Source of the DNA: Thermoflavimicrobium daqui
Lineage (GTDB): Bacteria > Bacillota > Bacilli > Thermoactinomycetales > Thermoactinomycetaceae
Length of the DNA: 64,000 bases
Direction of reading: 5' to 3'
NCBI RefSeq assembly: GCF_003313465.1
Contig: NZ_KZ845667.1
Location: 248,001-312,000 of the forward strand
Position 1 is the stretch's first letter. Each line of letters opens with the position of its first letter. Shown here piece after piece: positions 28,768 through 36,192 of this stretch. Under the pieces are notes generated by a model. It did not search any database. It was not told where the DNA came from and was given only the letters and a program-made list of their open reading frames with translations. The translations under genes and the position numbers were made by a program.

Positions 28768-29790
28768 CTACACATGGCGTATACAAGCGTAGAGATGAAT
28801 TGGTTGCATGCCATAGCGAAGCTTAAAGTCCGCATTGCGTCGTCCAGCCTCCATGATTTTTTTTCCAGATGAGATCGCTGCTTCCACTTCACGATAAAAT
28901 AAGACATAGTTAGCGGCAAATGATGTTTTGGCTGAATAATCCGCTCCACCAGCCCAAGTGTGAAAGCATGTCTGATCCTGCAAACAGATCGAAGTAGCGA
29001 TTAAGCGATCTTTCAAATTCACCCCAAGGATACGTAGACTGTCTCCAGCCGTTCGCAAAAAATGTTCTAACTCAACATATGGGTAATAGCCATCATTTTT
29101 ATGTTTTCGAGCGATACCATGGCAAAGTGCTGCGACCTCTGTAGTCATTGCAAAAGGTGGCACATGATCTGTAAAAGTCACGCCTTCTTCTCTCGCTTTC
29201 CGAACGTAGCGAAGCAGGTTTTTACGTGGTCGGCTACGTAAGGAACTGAGATACTCATCCATCGTGGTAAACTGAGATAGGTCAAGAATATAACGAGTTT
29301 CCGTCTGAACTGCTACATGTCCCGCCGCTTCCAACATCGGGATTAATTGCTCTGAATCTGCCACATTGACAAATCCACTCCATTTTGCGCCATACTCCCG
29401 CGCTGTCTCCGCCATTACATCTGTGATAAGCTGAACCAAAGGTTTACTTAAATAAGAAGCTGGTAATCTAGTATCATAGCAATACCAAAAATGAGTTAAC
29501 AGGATGGGCGCTTCTTCCCCTTCTGGTACTCGAACCGCTTGTGATAGTACTCCTAACGGATCGCTCCATCGAACTAAGTAACTCGGCAAAACCGCTACAC
29601 ATTTACCGCTTTCCACCTCCCTCACCACGACATAGACAAACCGCTCCACCGGTTGTAATGGTTTCTTTTCATAGGCATATAATAACTCGTGCCGATAGAA
29701 GACAGAGGCATTTGCCTCATCGATCACTGTGTTCCACTCCTCTGATTTAACACTGGATAATGATTCCAGTACCTCGACCTCCCACATCAT
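28768..29790 (-). CDS. FemAB/GNAT-like transferase 1 of the phosphonate cluster
   Basis: 340 aa. Its ATG overlaps the preceding stop by one base (TAATG), with GGGAG 8 nt upstream. The centre MDEYLSSLRSRPRKNLLRYVRKAREEG (basic helix) and the end YREVEAAISSGKKIMEAGRRNADFKLRYG correspond to the BioF2-like/FemAB acetyltransferase family (PF13480). It is only distantly related to the two downstream copies. Three such genes in one phosphonate operon suggest successive amide or aminoacyl couplings in place of NRPS or ATP-grasp ligases. Confidence 0.7.
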   Translation of the reverse strand: MMWEVEVLESLSSVKSEEWNTVIDEANASVFYRHELLYAYEKKPLQPVERFVYVVVREVESGKCVAVLPSYLVRWSDPLGVLSQAVRVPEGEEAPILLTHFWYCYDTRLPASYLSKPLVQLITDVMAETAREYGAKWSGFVNVADSEQLIPMLEAAGHVAVQTETRYILDLSQFTTMDEYLSSLRSRPRKNLLRYVRKAREEGVTFTDHVPPFAMTTEVAALCHGIARKHKNDGYYPYVELEHFLRTAGDSLRILGVNLKDRLIATSICLQDQTCFHTWAGGADYSAKTSFAANYVLFYREVEAAISSGKKIMEAGRRNADFKLRYGMQPIHLYACIRHV

Positions 29791-30701
29791 TAGAATAGCT
29801 CCCGTAAAATCTCATGGCGCTCTCTCCGCCGCGTGGGTTGGAAATACATGGACGTATTAAGCACCAATAGTTCCCATCGATCCATTTCGATACCATACCC
29901 TCGAAGCATCGTTTCCACACTAACCATGTCAAGACGGGGTGCATCCGGCAAAAATTCACATTCTAGGATTCCAGCCAGCGGATGTTTAAGACCATATAAC
30001 AATTCCTCCGCCAATCGCTTTCCTGTTCCTGGTGCCACCCAAGCTTCTATTCCCTGCTTCTGCAAGGATCGAACCATCTCCCGACCCGTTGGAGTCAATT
30101 CCGACCAGAGCGCGACAACGATTTTAGCACGCAATCCGGCCAAGACCGCATCATAATCACGCATTTCTTTTGGATAGGACATTTCGAATGACTCCAACAA
30201 ATCCCAAATCGTACTGTCGGTTTCCATCTTGGACGTCTGTAGAAATTTCCGACCACTGCGAAAAAATATACGGCTCTCACGTTCCGATTCTTCTGGTGTA
30301 TCCGATGAATGCATCAATCCAAGGATACTGTTCAATCCATAAAAGTCATGGCGAATTGTTCCTGATAGTGCTTTGTAAGGATGACTATTTCCTTTCATTT
30401 GCTTCATTCGTTGATGACTGTCTTCTCCATTCAAATGGTTATGAGTCAATAGTACGACTAAACAAGGTCCGAAATTGAACAATTGATCAACCAAGCGGTA
30501 ACGATAGGTATCCCACACATGTTCAATGTTAATCTGATATAATGCGTCGAGGTCTTCAGAAGTAACATAAACTAGTTGATACTTTTGTGGCACAAAGCCG
30601 TTTGCATGAAACCGTTCTAGGATAGGTCGAGCCAAGTGACGTACCAATGCATCGGGTGTCAGCAACACGAACAAGGAGTTCTTCCAATTGACCATTGTCA
30701 C
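29790..30701 (-). CDS. NDP-kinase-like protein with unknown C-terminal domain
   Basis: 303 aa from a GTG at 30701 with GAGGAG 8 nt upstream. Residues 10-145 follow nucleoside diphosphate kinase: LLTPDALVRHLARPILERF, FGPCLVVLL, SGTIRHDF (114-120) and candidate phospho-His H131 in MHSSDTPEESERES. The canonical Asn three residues before the His is missing and several residues are inserted, so kinase chemistry may be altered. Residues 150-303 match nothing I know. NDK is a housekeeping enzyme; a variant inside a phosphonate operon hints at phosphoryl transfer to or from a pathway intermediate. Confidence 0.68.
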   Translation of the reverse strand: MTMVNWKNSLFVLLTPDALVRHLARPILERFHANGFVPQKYQLVYVTSEDLDALYQINIEHVWDTYRYRLVDQLFNFGPCLVVLLTHNHLNGEDSHQRMKQMKGNSHPYKALSGTIRHDFYGLNSILGLMHSSDTPEESERESRIFFRSGRKFLQTSKMETDSTIWDLLESFEMSYPKEMRDYDAVLAGLRAKIVVALWSELTPTGREMVRSLQKQGIEAWVAPGTGKRLAEELLYGLKHPLAGILECEFLPDAPRLDMVSVETMLRGYGIEMDRWELLVLNTSMYFQPTRRRERHEILRELF

Positions 30702-30728
30702 TACAATTTCTCCTCTCTCTAAATCATT

Positions 30729-31481
30729 CTATTGATGAGAAAAAGGACAACTCCCCAACACTTCAGACTGATCATCTGGCAAAAAATATTGCTTCCATTT
30801 ATAAATTGACGATTGTTGCGCCAAGCCAAGACTTTCATGAACTCCCACCGTATCATAAGCTTTCAAACGGGCACGGATCAGCGTCTTAGCAGACTGGCCA
30901 ACTTCCGTGTCACCTCCTATTCCTTGGAATACGTTTTTTGATTGTAGGATCATTACCATGCAATCACCCAAATTACGACTGCGTCTAGCATGATAAGCTG
31001 GGCACCCTGCGAATACAAACAACGGTTCTCCATGGTAGCAGAACTCCCATTTCGGATGTTCGGTATTTATAGGAACATGCTCAGGCCAAGGCTTTTGATC
31101 AATCTGATGCAACCGGCGCAATATATCCCAGAAACGGTCCCTATATTCATCTAAGGAAAGTCCCTCTTCTGAAGGACCGATAAAAACAATTAGAGACATC
31201 CTATGATGGGTTTGTTCCTTTACTTCCCGCAAAAACCTCCGTATTGCTTCTCCTAAACAAGGCAATTCTTCCGTCACCTTTGCCCATTTCAGATAATAAT
31301 ATCGGTTATTTCCCTTGACTTCTCCTTCTACTCCAAACGTACAGGGATAGTGGCGTCCTCCGTCACCTAATAATCTCTCTCGGTATTGACGATATGCGAT
31401 TTGCACCCAGGTAGGCACCTGTTGATTCGATTGTTCTAAATCTTCTGATCCAAGGAGCTTTATGTTTTGATAGATATTCAT
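30729..31481 (-). CDS. YqcI/YcgG family protein, probable heme N-oxygenase
   Basis: 250 aa; of two adjacent ATGs the second (31481) fits AGGAGGG better. The family core is EHPKWEFCYHGEPLFVFAG, then CPAYHARRSRNLGDCM, and the chain ends in CPFSH. Recently characterised YqcI/YcgG proteins, as I recall GntA of guanitoxin and AglA of the phosphonopeptide argolaphos, are heme enzymes that N-hydroxylate guanidine or amine groups. By analogy this one may N-hydroxylate an amino acid built into the product. The substrate is not readable from sequence. Confidence 0.75.
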   Translation of the reverse strand: MNIYQNIKLLGSEDLEQSNQQVPTWVQIAYRQYRERLLGDGGRHYPCTFGVEGEVKGNNRYYYLKWAKVTEELPCLGEAIRRFLREVKEQTHHRMSLIVFIGPSEEGLSLDEYRDRFWDILRRLHQIDQKPWPEHVPINTEHPKWEFCYHGEPLFVFAGCPAYHARRSRNLGDCMVMILQSKNVFQGIGGDTEVGQSAKTLIRARLKAYDTVGVHESLGLAQQSSIYKWKQYFLPDDQSEVLGSCPFSHQ

Positions 31482-31491
31482 CATCTCCCTC

Positions 31492-32247
31492 CTATCTACT
31501 CTCTGGATGCTTCAACAGCCAAATCTGCATGCGACTTTCCTCTGTTAGCGGCGTTTCGTCAAAGTCCCCCCATACTGATTCAATCTGCCAACCTGTCCGT
31601 TCCACCAATGATCGGATTTGTTCGGGAAACATATAGAAAAATGACAACTCGGGAAAATAGCGCTTTCCAGTTACTTCTCCGTTGGGCGCTATGGATTCGA
31701 TAATCCCATGTAGTACAAATTCCTGTCGCTCATAACTCTTGACTTCACTAACTTCATAGATTGCAAACGAATTCGTACGTCCACGGTAGATCTGTGCCCG
31801 ATCCCTCATTTTAATCTTGTCAAGATCTGGTACAATCGTATCAAAAGCGAAATACCCTCCAGGCTTCGTGTTCTGCAAAATCGTTCGGAACACAGTTTCC
31901 CGGTCATTCGGTTCAATATGGCTGATCGTATTAAGTGGCGCGTATGAAAATCCCGCTCGCTCAGGTAGGTGGTACAATTTCAAATCAGCTTCAATCAAGT
32001 AGGGGCATGAAGTTCCCAGCCGCTTACGACATTTTTCTAACATTACGGGAGAGAAATCTACCCCATAATCAGGGGCAACAGTAGCTGCTACACGACCATC
32101 TCCGATCCCCAATTCAACGGTCGGGCGGTTGAACCGTTTAGCCAACAATTGATAGAAGCGCTTGTCCTCAACATCAACCAAACCATGCCATAATTCCAGC
32201 AATTCAGACCATTGGTCAAATGGATTCGCGCTCTTTGATTGCTTCAT
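31492..32247 (-). CDS. SAM-dependent methyltransferase 2 of the phosphonate cluster
   Basis: 251 aa class I methyltransferase. Motif I is VELGIGDGRVAATVAPDYGVDFS, the acidic loop ends in CPYLIEADLKLYHLPE, and motif IV region is FSYAPLNTISHIEP. GGGAGG precedes the ATG, and 3 nt separate it from the oxidase gene. Methyl targets in phosphonate pathways include the phosphonate oxygen, a carboxylate or an amine; which applies is unknown. Confidence 0.8.
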   Translation of the reverse strand: MKQSKSANPFDQWSELLELWHGLVDVEDKRFYQLLAKRFNRPTVELGIGDGRVAATVAPDYGVDFSPVMLEKCRKRLGTSCPYLIEADLKLYHLPERAGFSYAPLNTISHIEPNDRETVFRTILQNTKPGGYFAFDTIVPDLDKIKMRDRAQIYRGRTNSFAIYEVSEVKSYERQEFVLHGIIESIAPNGEVTGKRYFPELSFFYMFPEQIRSLVERTGWQIESVWGDFDETPLTEESRMQIWLLKHPESR

Positions 32248-32250
32248 CTT

Positions 32251-33369
32251 TTATTCCTCCCTATATGTTTCAAACAAAAAAGATGAATCTAATTGAGATG
32301 GTGTTGTTACACCAAGGACAGATAGTCCAAGGAACAGTTCCTGACGCAATAGTTCGAACGCCAATGTTGCTCCCTCTTCGCCTCCAACTGCCAATCCCCA
32401 TAGCATTGCTCGTCCAACCAAGACAGCACGCGCTCCGAGCGCTAATGCAGTGATTACATCCGTTCCCCGGCGAATACCAGAATCGAGATACACTTCCACC
32501 TCATCCCCAACTGCCTTTACTACATGATCTAGAACGTCAATCGTTGCTGGAAAGCGATCTGACTGACGACCACCGTGATTTGACACCACAATTCCAGATG
32601 CACCGTAAGCTATCGCCTTCAGTGCATCCTCTGGACACATGATCCCTTTGATTACAATTGGCAAATGGGTTACCGTGCGCAACCATTCGATATCTGACCA
32701 TACAGCTCCTGGGTTTGGAAAGATCTGATCAAGCTTAGTAAGAGCTGCTACAGAGCTCTCCTTATCTCCATGATCCAACAGTGAACGAAATACAGGATCA
32801 CGTAGAATAGCTGCCTTCCCCGTTTCAAACCGCCGAAACCGATTGCGTACATCTCTCTCCCTTCGTCCAACACGGGGAACATCCACTGTTACGACAATCG
32901 CTCGAAATCCCGCTGCTTCCGCTCTCCGTACCAAACTCAAGGTCACAGAACGATCCGCCATCAAATACAATTGAAACCAACGAACTCCGTTTCCATTAGC
33001 TAGAGCTACTTCTTCAATACTTTTCGAAGCAAATGTAGACAAGCAAAATCCGAATCCCATCCGATTAGCTGCCTTTGCAGTGGCAACTTCCGCATCTGGA
33101 TGAGCCATATGCTGCATACCAACTGGTGCTGCCAAAATCGGGGATGCAACCTCAGATCCTAATACTTGCGTGGTTAAATCGATCTTCTTTACCCCAGACA
33201 AAACTTTTGGTATCAATTGCTTTCGTTCAAATGCTTGCCGATTCTTACGCAATCCTGACTCATCCCCAGCACCACCAGCACAATAATCATAATAAGTTGG
33301 TAACATTCGCTTCTTAGCTAGTTTTTCTAGATCATCAATATTGACAACTCCCTGTAGGTCATCCAACAT
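32251..33369 (-). CDS. FMN-dependent alpha-hydroxyacid oxidase/dehydrogenase
   Basis: 372 aa, normal family length. It has the TIM-barrel pieces SPILAAPVGMQHMAHPDAEVATAKAA, IVVTVDVPRVGRRERDVRNRF, IVIKGIMCPEDA and the catalytic SNHGGRQSDRFPATIDVL with its His-Gly-Gly-Arg. It oxidises a 2-hydroxy acid to a 2-keto acid by hydride transfer to FMN, passing electrons to oxygen or another acceptor. In this operon a hydroxyphosphonate such as a 2-hydroxy-phosphonoacetate-like acid is an attractive but unproven substrate. A strong AAGGAGGTG precedes the ATG. Confidence 0.86.
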   Translation of the reverse strand: MLDDLQGVVNIDDLEKLAKKRMLPTYYDYCAGGAGDESGLRKNRQAFERKQLIPKVLSGVKKIDLTTQVLGSEVASPILAAPVGMQHMAHPDAEVATAKAANRMGFGFCLSTFASKSIEEVALANGNGVRWFQLYLMADRSVTLSLVRRAEAAGFRAIVVTVDVPRVGRRERDVRNRFRRFETGKAAILRDPVFRSLLDHGDKESSVAALTKLDQIFPNPGAVWSDIEWLRTVTHLPIVIKGIMCPEDALKAIAYGASGIVVSNHGGRQSDRFPATIDVLDHVVKAVGDEVEVYLDSGIRRGTDVITALALGARAVLVGRAMLWGLAVGGEEGATLAFELLRQELFLGLSVLGVTTPSQLDSSFLFETYREE

Positions 33370-33384
33370 CGATTCACCTCCTTA

Positions 33385-33957
33385 TTAATACAACCGTTGG
33401 CGAACTGTCTCTTGGAAGCGATCACGAATTTCCACCGGTTGATATTTGACACGGGGATGGACGACGCGCTCCTTTTCAACGGTACGTACCACGATATAAC
33501 TCTTCTGTTCGGAGTTTAGTGCTGTCATCAATGCTGCTTCCAATGCCTCTAAACTTTCCGGACTATACACCCGGTCATAGCCAGCCCCAAGCGCGACCAA
33601 TCCAAAGTCTACTACTGAAGACAAAGTTTTTTGCCCGCCCGTCGTATAATAGAGCCCATTATCGAGCACGATGTGAACAAACATTCCTTTGGCCGCATTC
33701 ACAACAACAGGATAACCGCTCATACCCATCAAAGCATTGCCATCCCCTTCGACCGTGACGACTGGTTGACCTGTACTATGCGAAAAGCCGGCTGCAAGTG
33801 TTGGACAAAGTCCCATTGAACCGACCATATAGAAAAAACCATCATAATCATGCAGCGCGCACATTGTCCGTGCATTATACCCATTGCCAATGAATAAAAA
33901 TGCTTCTTTTTTCTTCGTACAACGTGCAATTAAATCCAACACTTCTTCTCGAGTCAT
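33385..33957 (-). CDS. Phosphonopyruvate decarboxylase, TPP-binding (beta) subunit
   Basis: 190 aa. The TPP/Mg motif is VEGDGNALMGMSGYPVV..FVHIVLDNGLYYTTGGQ (GDG then N). This is the C-terminal half of phosphonopyruvate/sulfopyruvate decarboxylases. It starts immediately after the alpha-subunit stop (TAAATG), with GGAGGGGG upstream. Together the two subunits should convert phosphonopyruvate to phosphonoacetaldehyde, pulling the unfavourable PepM reaction forward. The same split occurs in sulfopyruvate decarboxylase ComD/ComE; PepM in the operon favours the phosphonate substrate. Confidence 0.86.
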   Translation of the reverse strand: MTREEVLDLIARCTKKKEAFLFIGNGYNARTMCALHDYDGFFYMVGSMGLCPTLAAGFSHSTGQPVVTVEGDGNALMGMSGYPVVVNAAKGMFVHIVLDNGLYYTTGGQKTLSSVVDFGLVALGAGYDRVYSPESLEALEAALMTALNSEQKSYIVVRTVEKERVVHPRVKYQPVEIRDRFQETVRQRLY

Positions 33958-34494
33958 TTAAAAGTCCCCCTCCGCAAACTTCTTCGGAATACCAAGTACA
34001 GCAACAGGACTGGATTGTGCATTGGCCAGTTCTAGAGCCTTTTCGATGATATCCAGTAAGGAGTTGGGGTCATGCTCATCCAACACCACATCGATCGATT
34101 CGATACCTAAGACATCAAGTAGGGGTTTCAAAGGTTCACCGATAGCGTTATGATGGACTACATCACGACCTTTATATCCCGCCCATGCGATAAATAAAAC
34201 CATTGGAATCTCATAGGTTATTGCCAAACTGGTCAACACATCTACAGCATTACCGATCCCGGAACTCTCCATGAACACAAGTGGACGCTCCCCAGCTAAG
34301 TAAGCACCAACAGCTAACGAAACTGCGTTGTCCTCCCGCGTAGCCAAAACATAACGCTTACCTAGTTCATTTGCTTCCAATTCGGTAATAAGTGTTTTAA
34401 ACTCAGAATCTGGGACACCAGTCACAAAAGTGAAACCCCTTTCAAAAATTCCCTTGGCCAAAGTGGTTTGTTGATGGAAGTTTGCATGTTGCAC
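33958..34494 (-). CDS. Phosphonopyruvate decarboxylase, PYR-domain (alpha) subunit
   Basis: 178 aa from a GTG at 34494 with AAGGAGGGG upstream. N-terminal half of the decarboxylase: GVPDSEFKTLITELE, TREDNAVSLAVGAYLAGERP (catalytic Glu before DNA), SSGIGNAVDVLTSL and the DVVHHNAIGEP loop that in single-chain enzymes reads DEPQH. No TPP GDG motif, which is on the partner. Most phosphonopyruvate decarboxylases are one chain of about 380 aa, so the split form is a point of note. Confidence 0.86.
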   Translation of the reverse strand: MQHANFHQQTTLAKGIFERGFTFVTGVPDSEFKTLITELEANELGKRYVLATREDNAVSLAVGAYLAGERPLVFMESSGIGNAVDVLTSLAITYEIPMVLFIAWAGYKGRDVVHHNAIGEPLKPLLDVLGIESIDVVLDEHDPNSLLDIIEKALELANAQSSPVAVLGIPKKFAEGDF

Positions 34495-34515
34495 TTTGCT
34501 TTTCCCCTCCTTTTA

Positions 34516-35295
34516 CTAACAGCTTGTCTTATGGGCGACCAACCAAACCATTTGATAGCGGAATGTCCACTCTCCATCCGCTTTTTCTTGAAAATGTTGC
34601 AAATAGAATGGGTCGCCAGATTGCTGACCGCTTTTTATTTCTTTCAAAATTTGCTCTTCCATCTTAGGATCGGTTCCAGCATCAGCAAACCAAGCGGTTA
34701 GAGAACGCAACACTTCATCATGTAACACTGATGACACTGTAAATCCTACACCTTGTAACCGCTCTACCAATTCGGAGATCGGAAGTGTACGATGATGACT
34801 AGAATCACGCATCGTTTCCAAGCGGTTATGTTTTTCCGCAAACTCATCATTTTCGTATGTCGTGTTATCTAAGATCATCAACCGACCACCCGACTTCAAC
34901 ACACGGAACATCTCCGAAATGGCAAGCTCGGGCTGTTCCATATGATGCAAGGCTCGTGAACAAGTAACTAAGTCAAACATTTCATTGGCCACTGGGATTT
35001 GTTCGGCATTTCCCGTGATAAACAATGGACGAGCCTCTGATGATTTGAAACTATCTACTGCACGCTCTAGCATTGTAGAAGTTACATCTAAGCCAACCAA
35101 TACCTTTACTTTTGTCGCTAAGGTCAGTAGTACAGCTCCCGTACCCGTTGCTACATCTAGAACATAGTCATTGGGTTTCGGATCAGCCAGACGCAAAATC
35201 ATATCTTCCTTAAGGCGACGTGCTTGCCCCTGTTGATACTCTGTAGCAATTGCATCAAACTTCTTAACGATTTTATCAAGATGGTTATTTGACAA
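34516..35295 (-). CDS. SAM-dependent methyltransferase 1, UbiE-like; first gene of the phosphonate operon
   Basis: 259 aa from a TTG at 35295 with GGGAGG 7 nt upstream. Class I fold: motif I VLDVATGTGAVLLTLA, VGLDVTSTMLERA, TGNAEQIPVANEMFDLVTCSRALHHM and MFRVLKSGGRLMILDN. It is 21 nt before the decarboxylase alpha gene and opens the operon. UbiE-like enzymes of natural-product clusters methylate C, N or O; the target is undetermined. Confidence 0.8.
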   Translation of the reverse strand: MSNNHLDKIVKKFDAIATEYQQGQARRLKEDMILRLADPKPNDYVLDVATGTGAVLLTLATKVKVLVGLDVTSTMLERAVDSFKSSEARPLFITGNAEQIPVANEMFDLVTCSRALHHMEQPELAISEMFRVLKSGGRLMILDNTTYENDEFAEKHNRLETMRDSSHHRTLPISELVERLQGVGFTVSSVLHDEVLRSLTAWFADAGTDPKMEEQILKEIKSGQQSGDPFYLQHFQEKADGEWTFRYQMVWLVAHKTSC

Positions 35296-35537
35296 AGAAA
35301 TACCTCCCTTAATTTGTTTAGCAAATACGTCGAATTACATTAAAAATCAGCGATGGACTCTAATTCTTCATTTTGGAAAATACGGTGCGTAGGATAAACA
35401 ATAGCTAGAAGAAAAGCAATAAGGAATTGGAGCATTTGGAAGTGTAAAATAATAGAGTAGTTTTATTAAAGATCAACCGATTCATTATGATTCTAATTCG
35501 ATAGGTTCTCTCTGTAGAAGATCGTTATCTTTAACTG

Positions 35538-35612
35538 CTATATACCTAGTTCTTCATAACGATCTAAAATCACAAGCGTTATATCAAACTTCATATTCTT
35601 ATTTTTATCCAC
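35538..35612 (-). CDS. Possible 24-residue leader peptide upstream of the phosphonate operon
   Basis: GTG start at 35612 with GAAAGGA a few nt upstream, 24 codons, stop TAG at 35538. The peptide is VDKNKNMKFDITLVILDRYEEL plus GI. Its 3' part and stop lie inside a long-loop inverted repeat (35519-35528 with 35556-35565). Such a pairing can be an attenuator, but no T-run follows. It may equally be chance or a decayed gene end. Confidence 0.3.
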   Translation of the reverse strand: MDKNKNMKFDITLVILDRYEELGI

Positions 35613-35805
35613 AACACATCCTTTCCGTTAATTCAAAATAAAACAAATTTATAATATATAATTAGACATCACATTAAAAAAATCCTTCTGAAAATAAATT
35701 AAAATATATTTTTTCTGAATATATATTATGAAAAATTTAGAAAATTAAAAATATAAATGTATTATCACCATTGTTTTAATATCCATTATCTACATAGTAC
35801 TTAAA

Positions 35806-35836
35806 TAAAAAAACATCTAAATCACTTTAGATGCCT
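35806..35836 (-). terminator. Minus-strand terminator
   Basis: 8-bp stem CATCTAAA with a TCAC loop, followed on the minus strand by seven T. It lies after the decayed symporter fragment and insulates the phosphonate operon from upstream transcription. Confidence 0.75.
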
Positions 35837-35873
35837 TTTATTAGTCCGAATATTCATAATTTAATTTTAACAT

Positions 35874-35957
35874 TCACCTACCTGTTTTGAGATTTCTAAA
35901 AACAGTGATACCAAAGAGTGGTTCAACTAGGCTTGGTAAAGCCATAAGTCCATTCAT
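35874..35957 (-). pseudogene. C-terminal remnant resembling an alanine/sodium symporter
   Basis: A 27-codon frame reads MNGLMALPSLVEPLFGITVF and ends in RNLKTGR. The start recalls the FNGLMAIPNL end of AGCS-family sodium:alanine symporters. A stop lies in frame upstream and no ribosome site is seen, so this is at most a decayed gene tail. Confidence 0.35.
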
Positions 35958-36050
35958 CGTATCTTAAGCATCCCTCATGAGGTTAATTTACTGGAATGAT
36001 CTCCTTCTTAATCTGGCTTACTTACTACCTATTATCGAAATAATTACAAG

Positions 36051-36083
36051 ACAAAGCCGTTGTTTAGATCACAACGGCTTTGT
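36051..36083. terminator. Terminator of the B12 uptake operon
   Basis: 13-bp perfect stem ACAAAGCCGTTGT with a 7-nt loop, 110 nt past the btuF stop. Confidence 0.75.
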
Positions 36084-36192
36084 TTACTGAAGAAGGTATT
36101 ATGGTATCGTTCCTTTTCCCTCCTAATTAATAGCATAGCCATTCAACAGGTGAAGGGAATTAAGTATATTAGCACTCTTGTGTATATCAGGA

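Larger units (their letters stand above)
35296..36192. other. 897-nt gap upstream of the phosphonate operon
   Basis: Contains the possible leader ORF and inverted repeat, very A/T-rich sequence at 35630-35810, a minus-strand terminator, a symporter-like C-terminal fragment and the btuF terminator, each listed separately. No regulator gene is present and I could not fix a convincing promoter for the operon. Confidence 0.6.

Noticed and set aside
33958-34494. Acetolactate-synthase-type or sulfopyruvate decarboxylase (coenzyme M) assignment
   Set aside because: PepM with an intact mutase signature in the same operon makes phosphonopyruvate the better substrate; sulfopyruvate is kept as an alternative to test.
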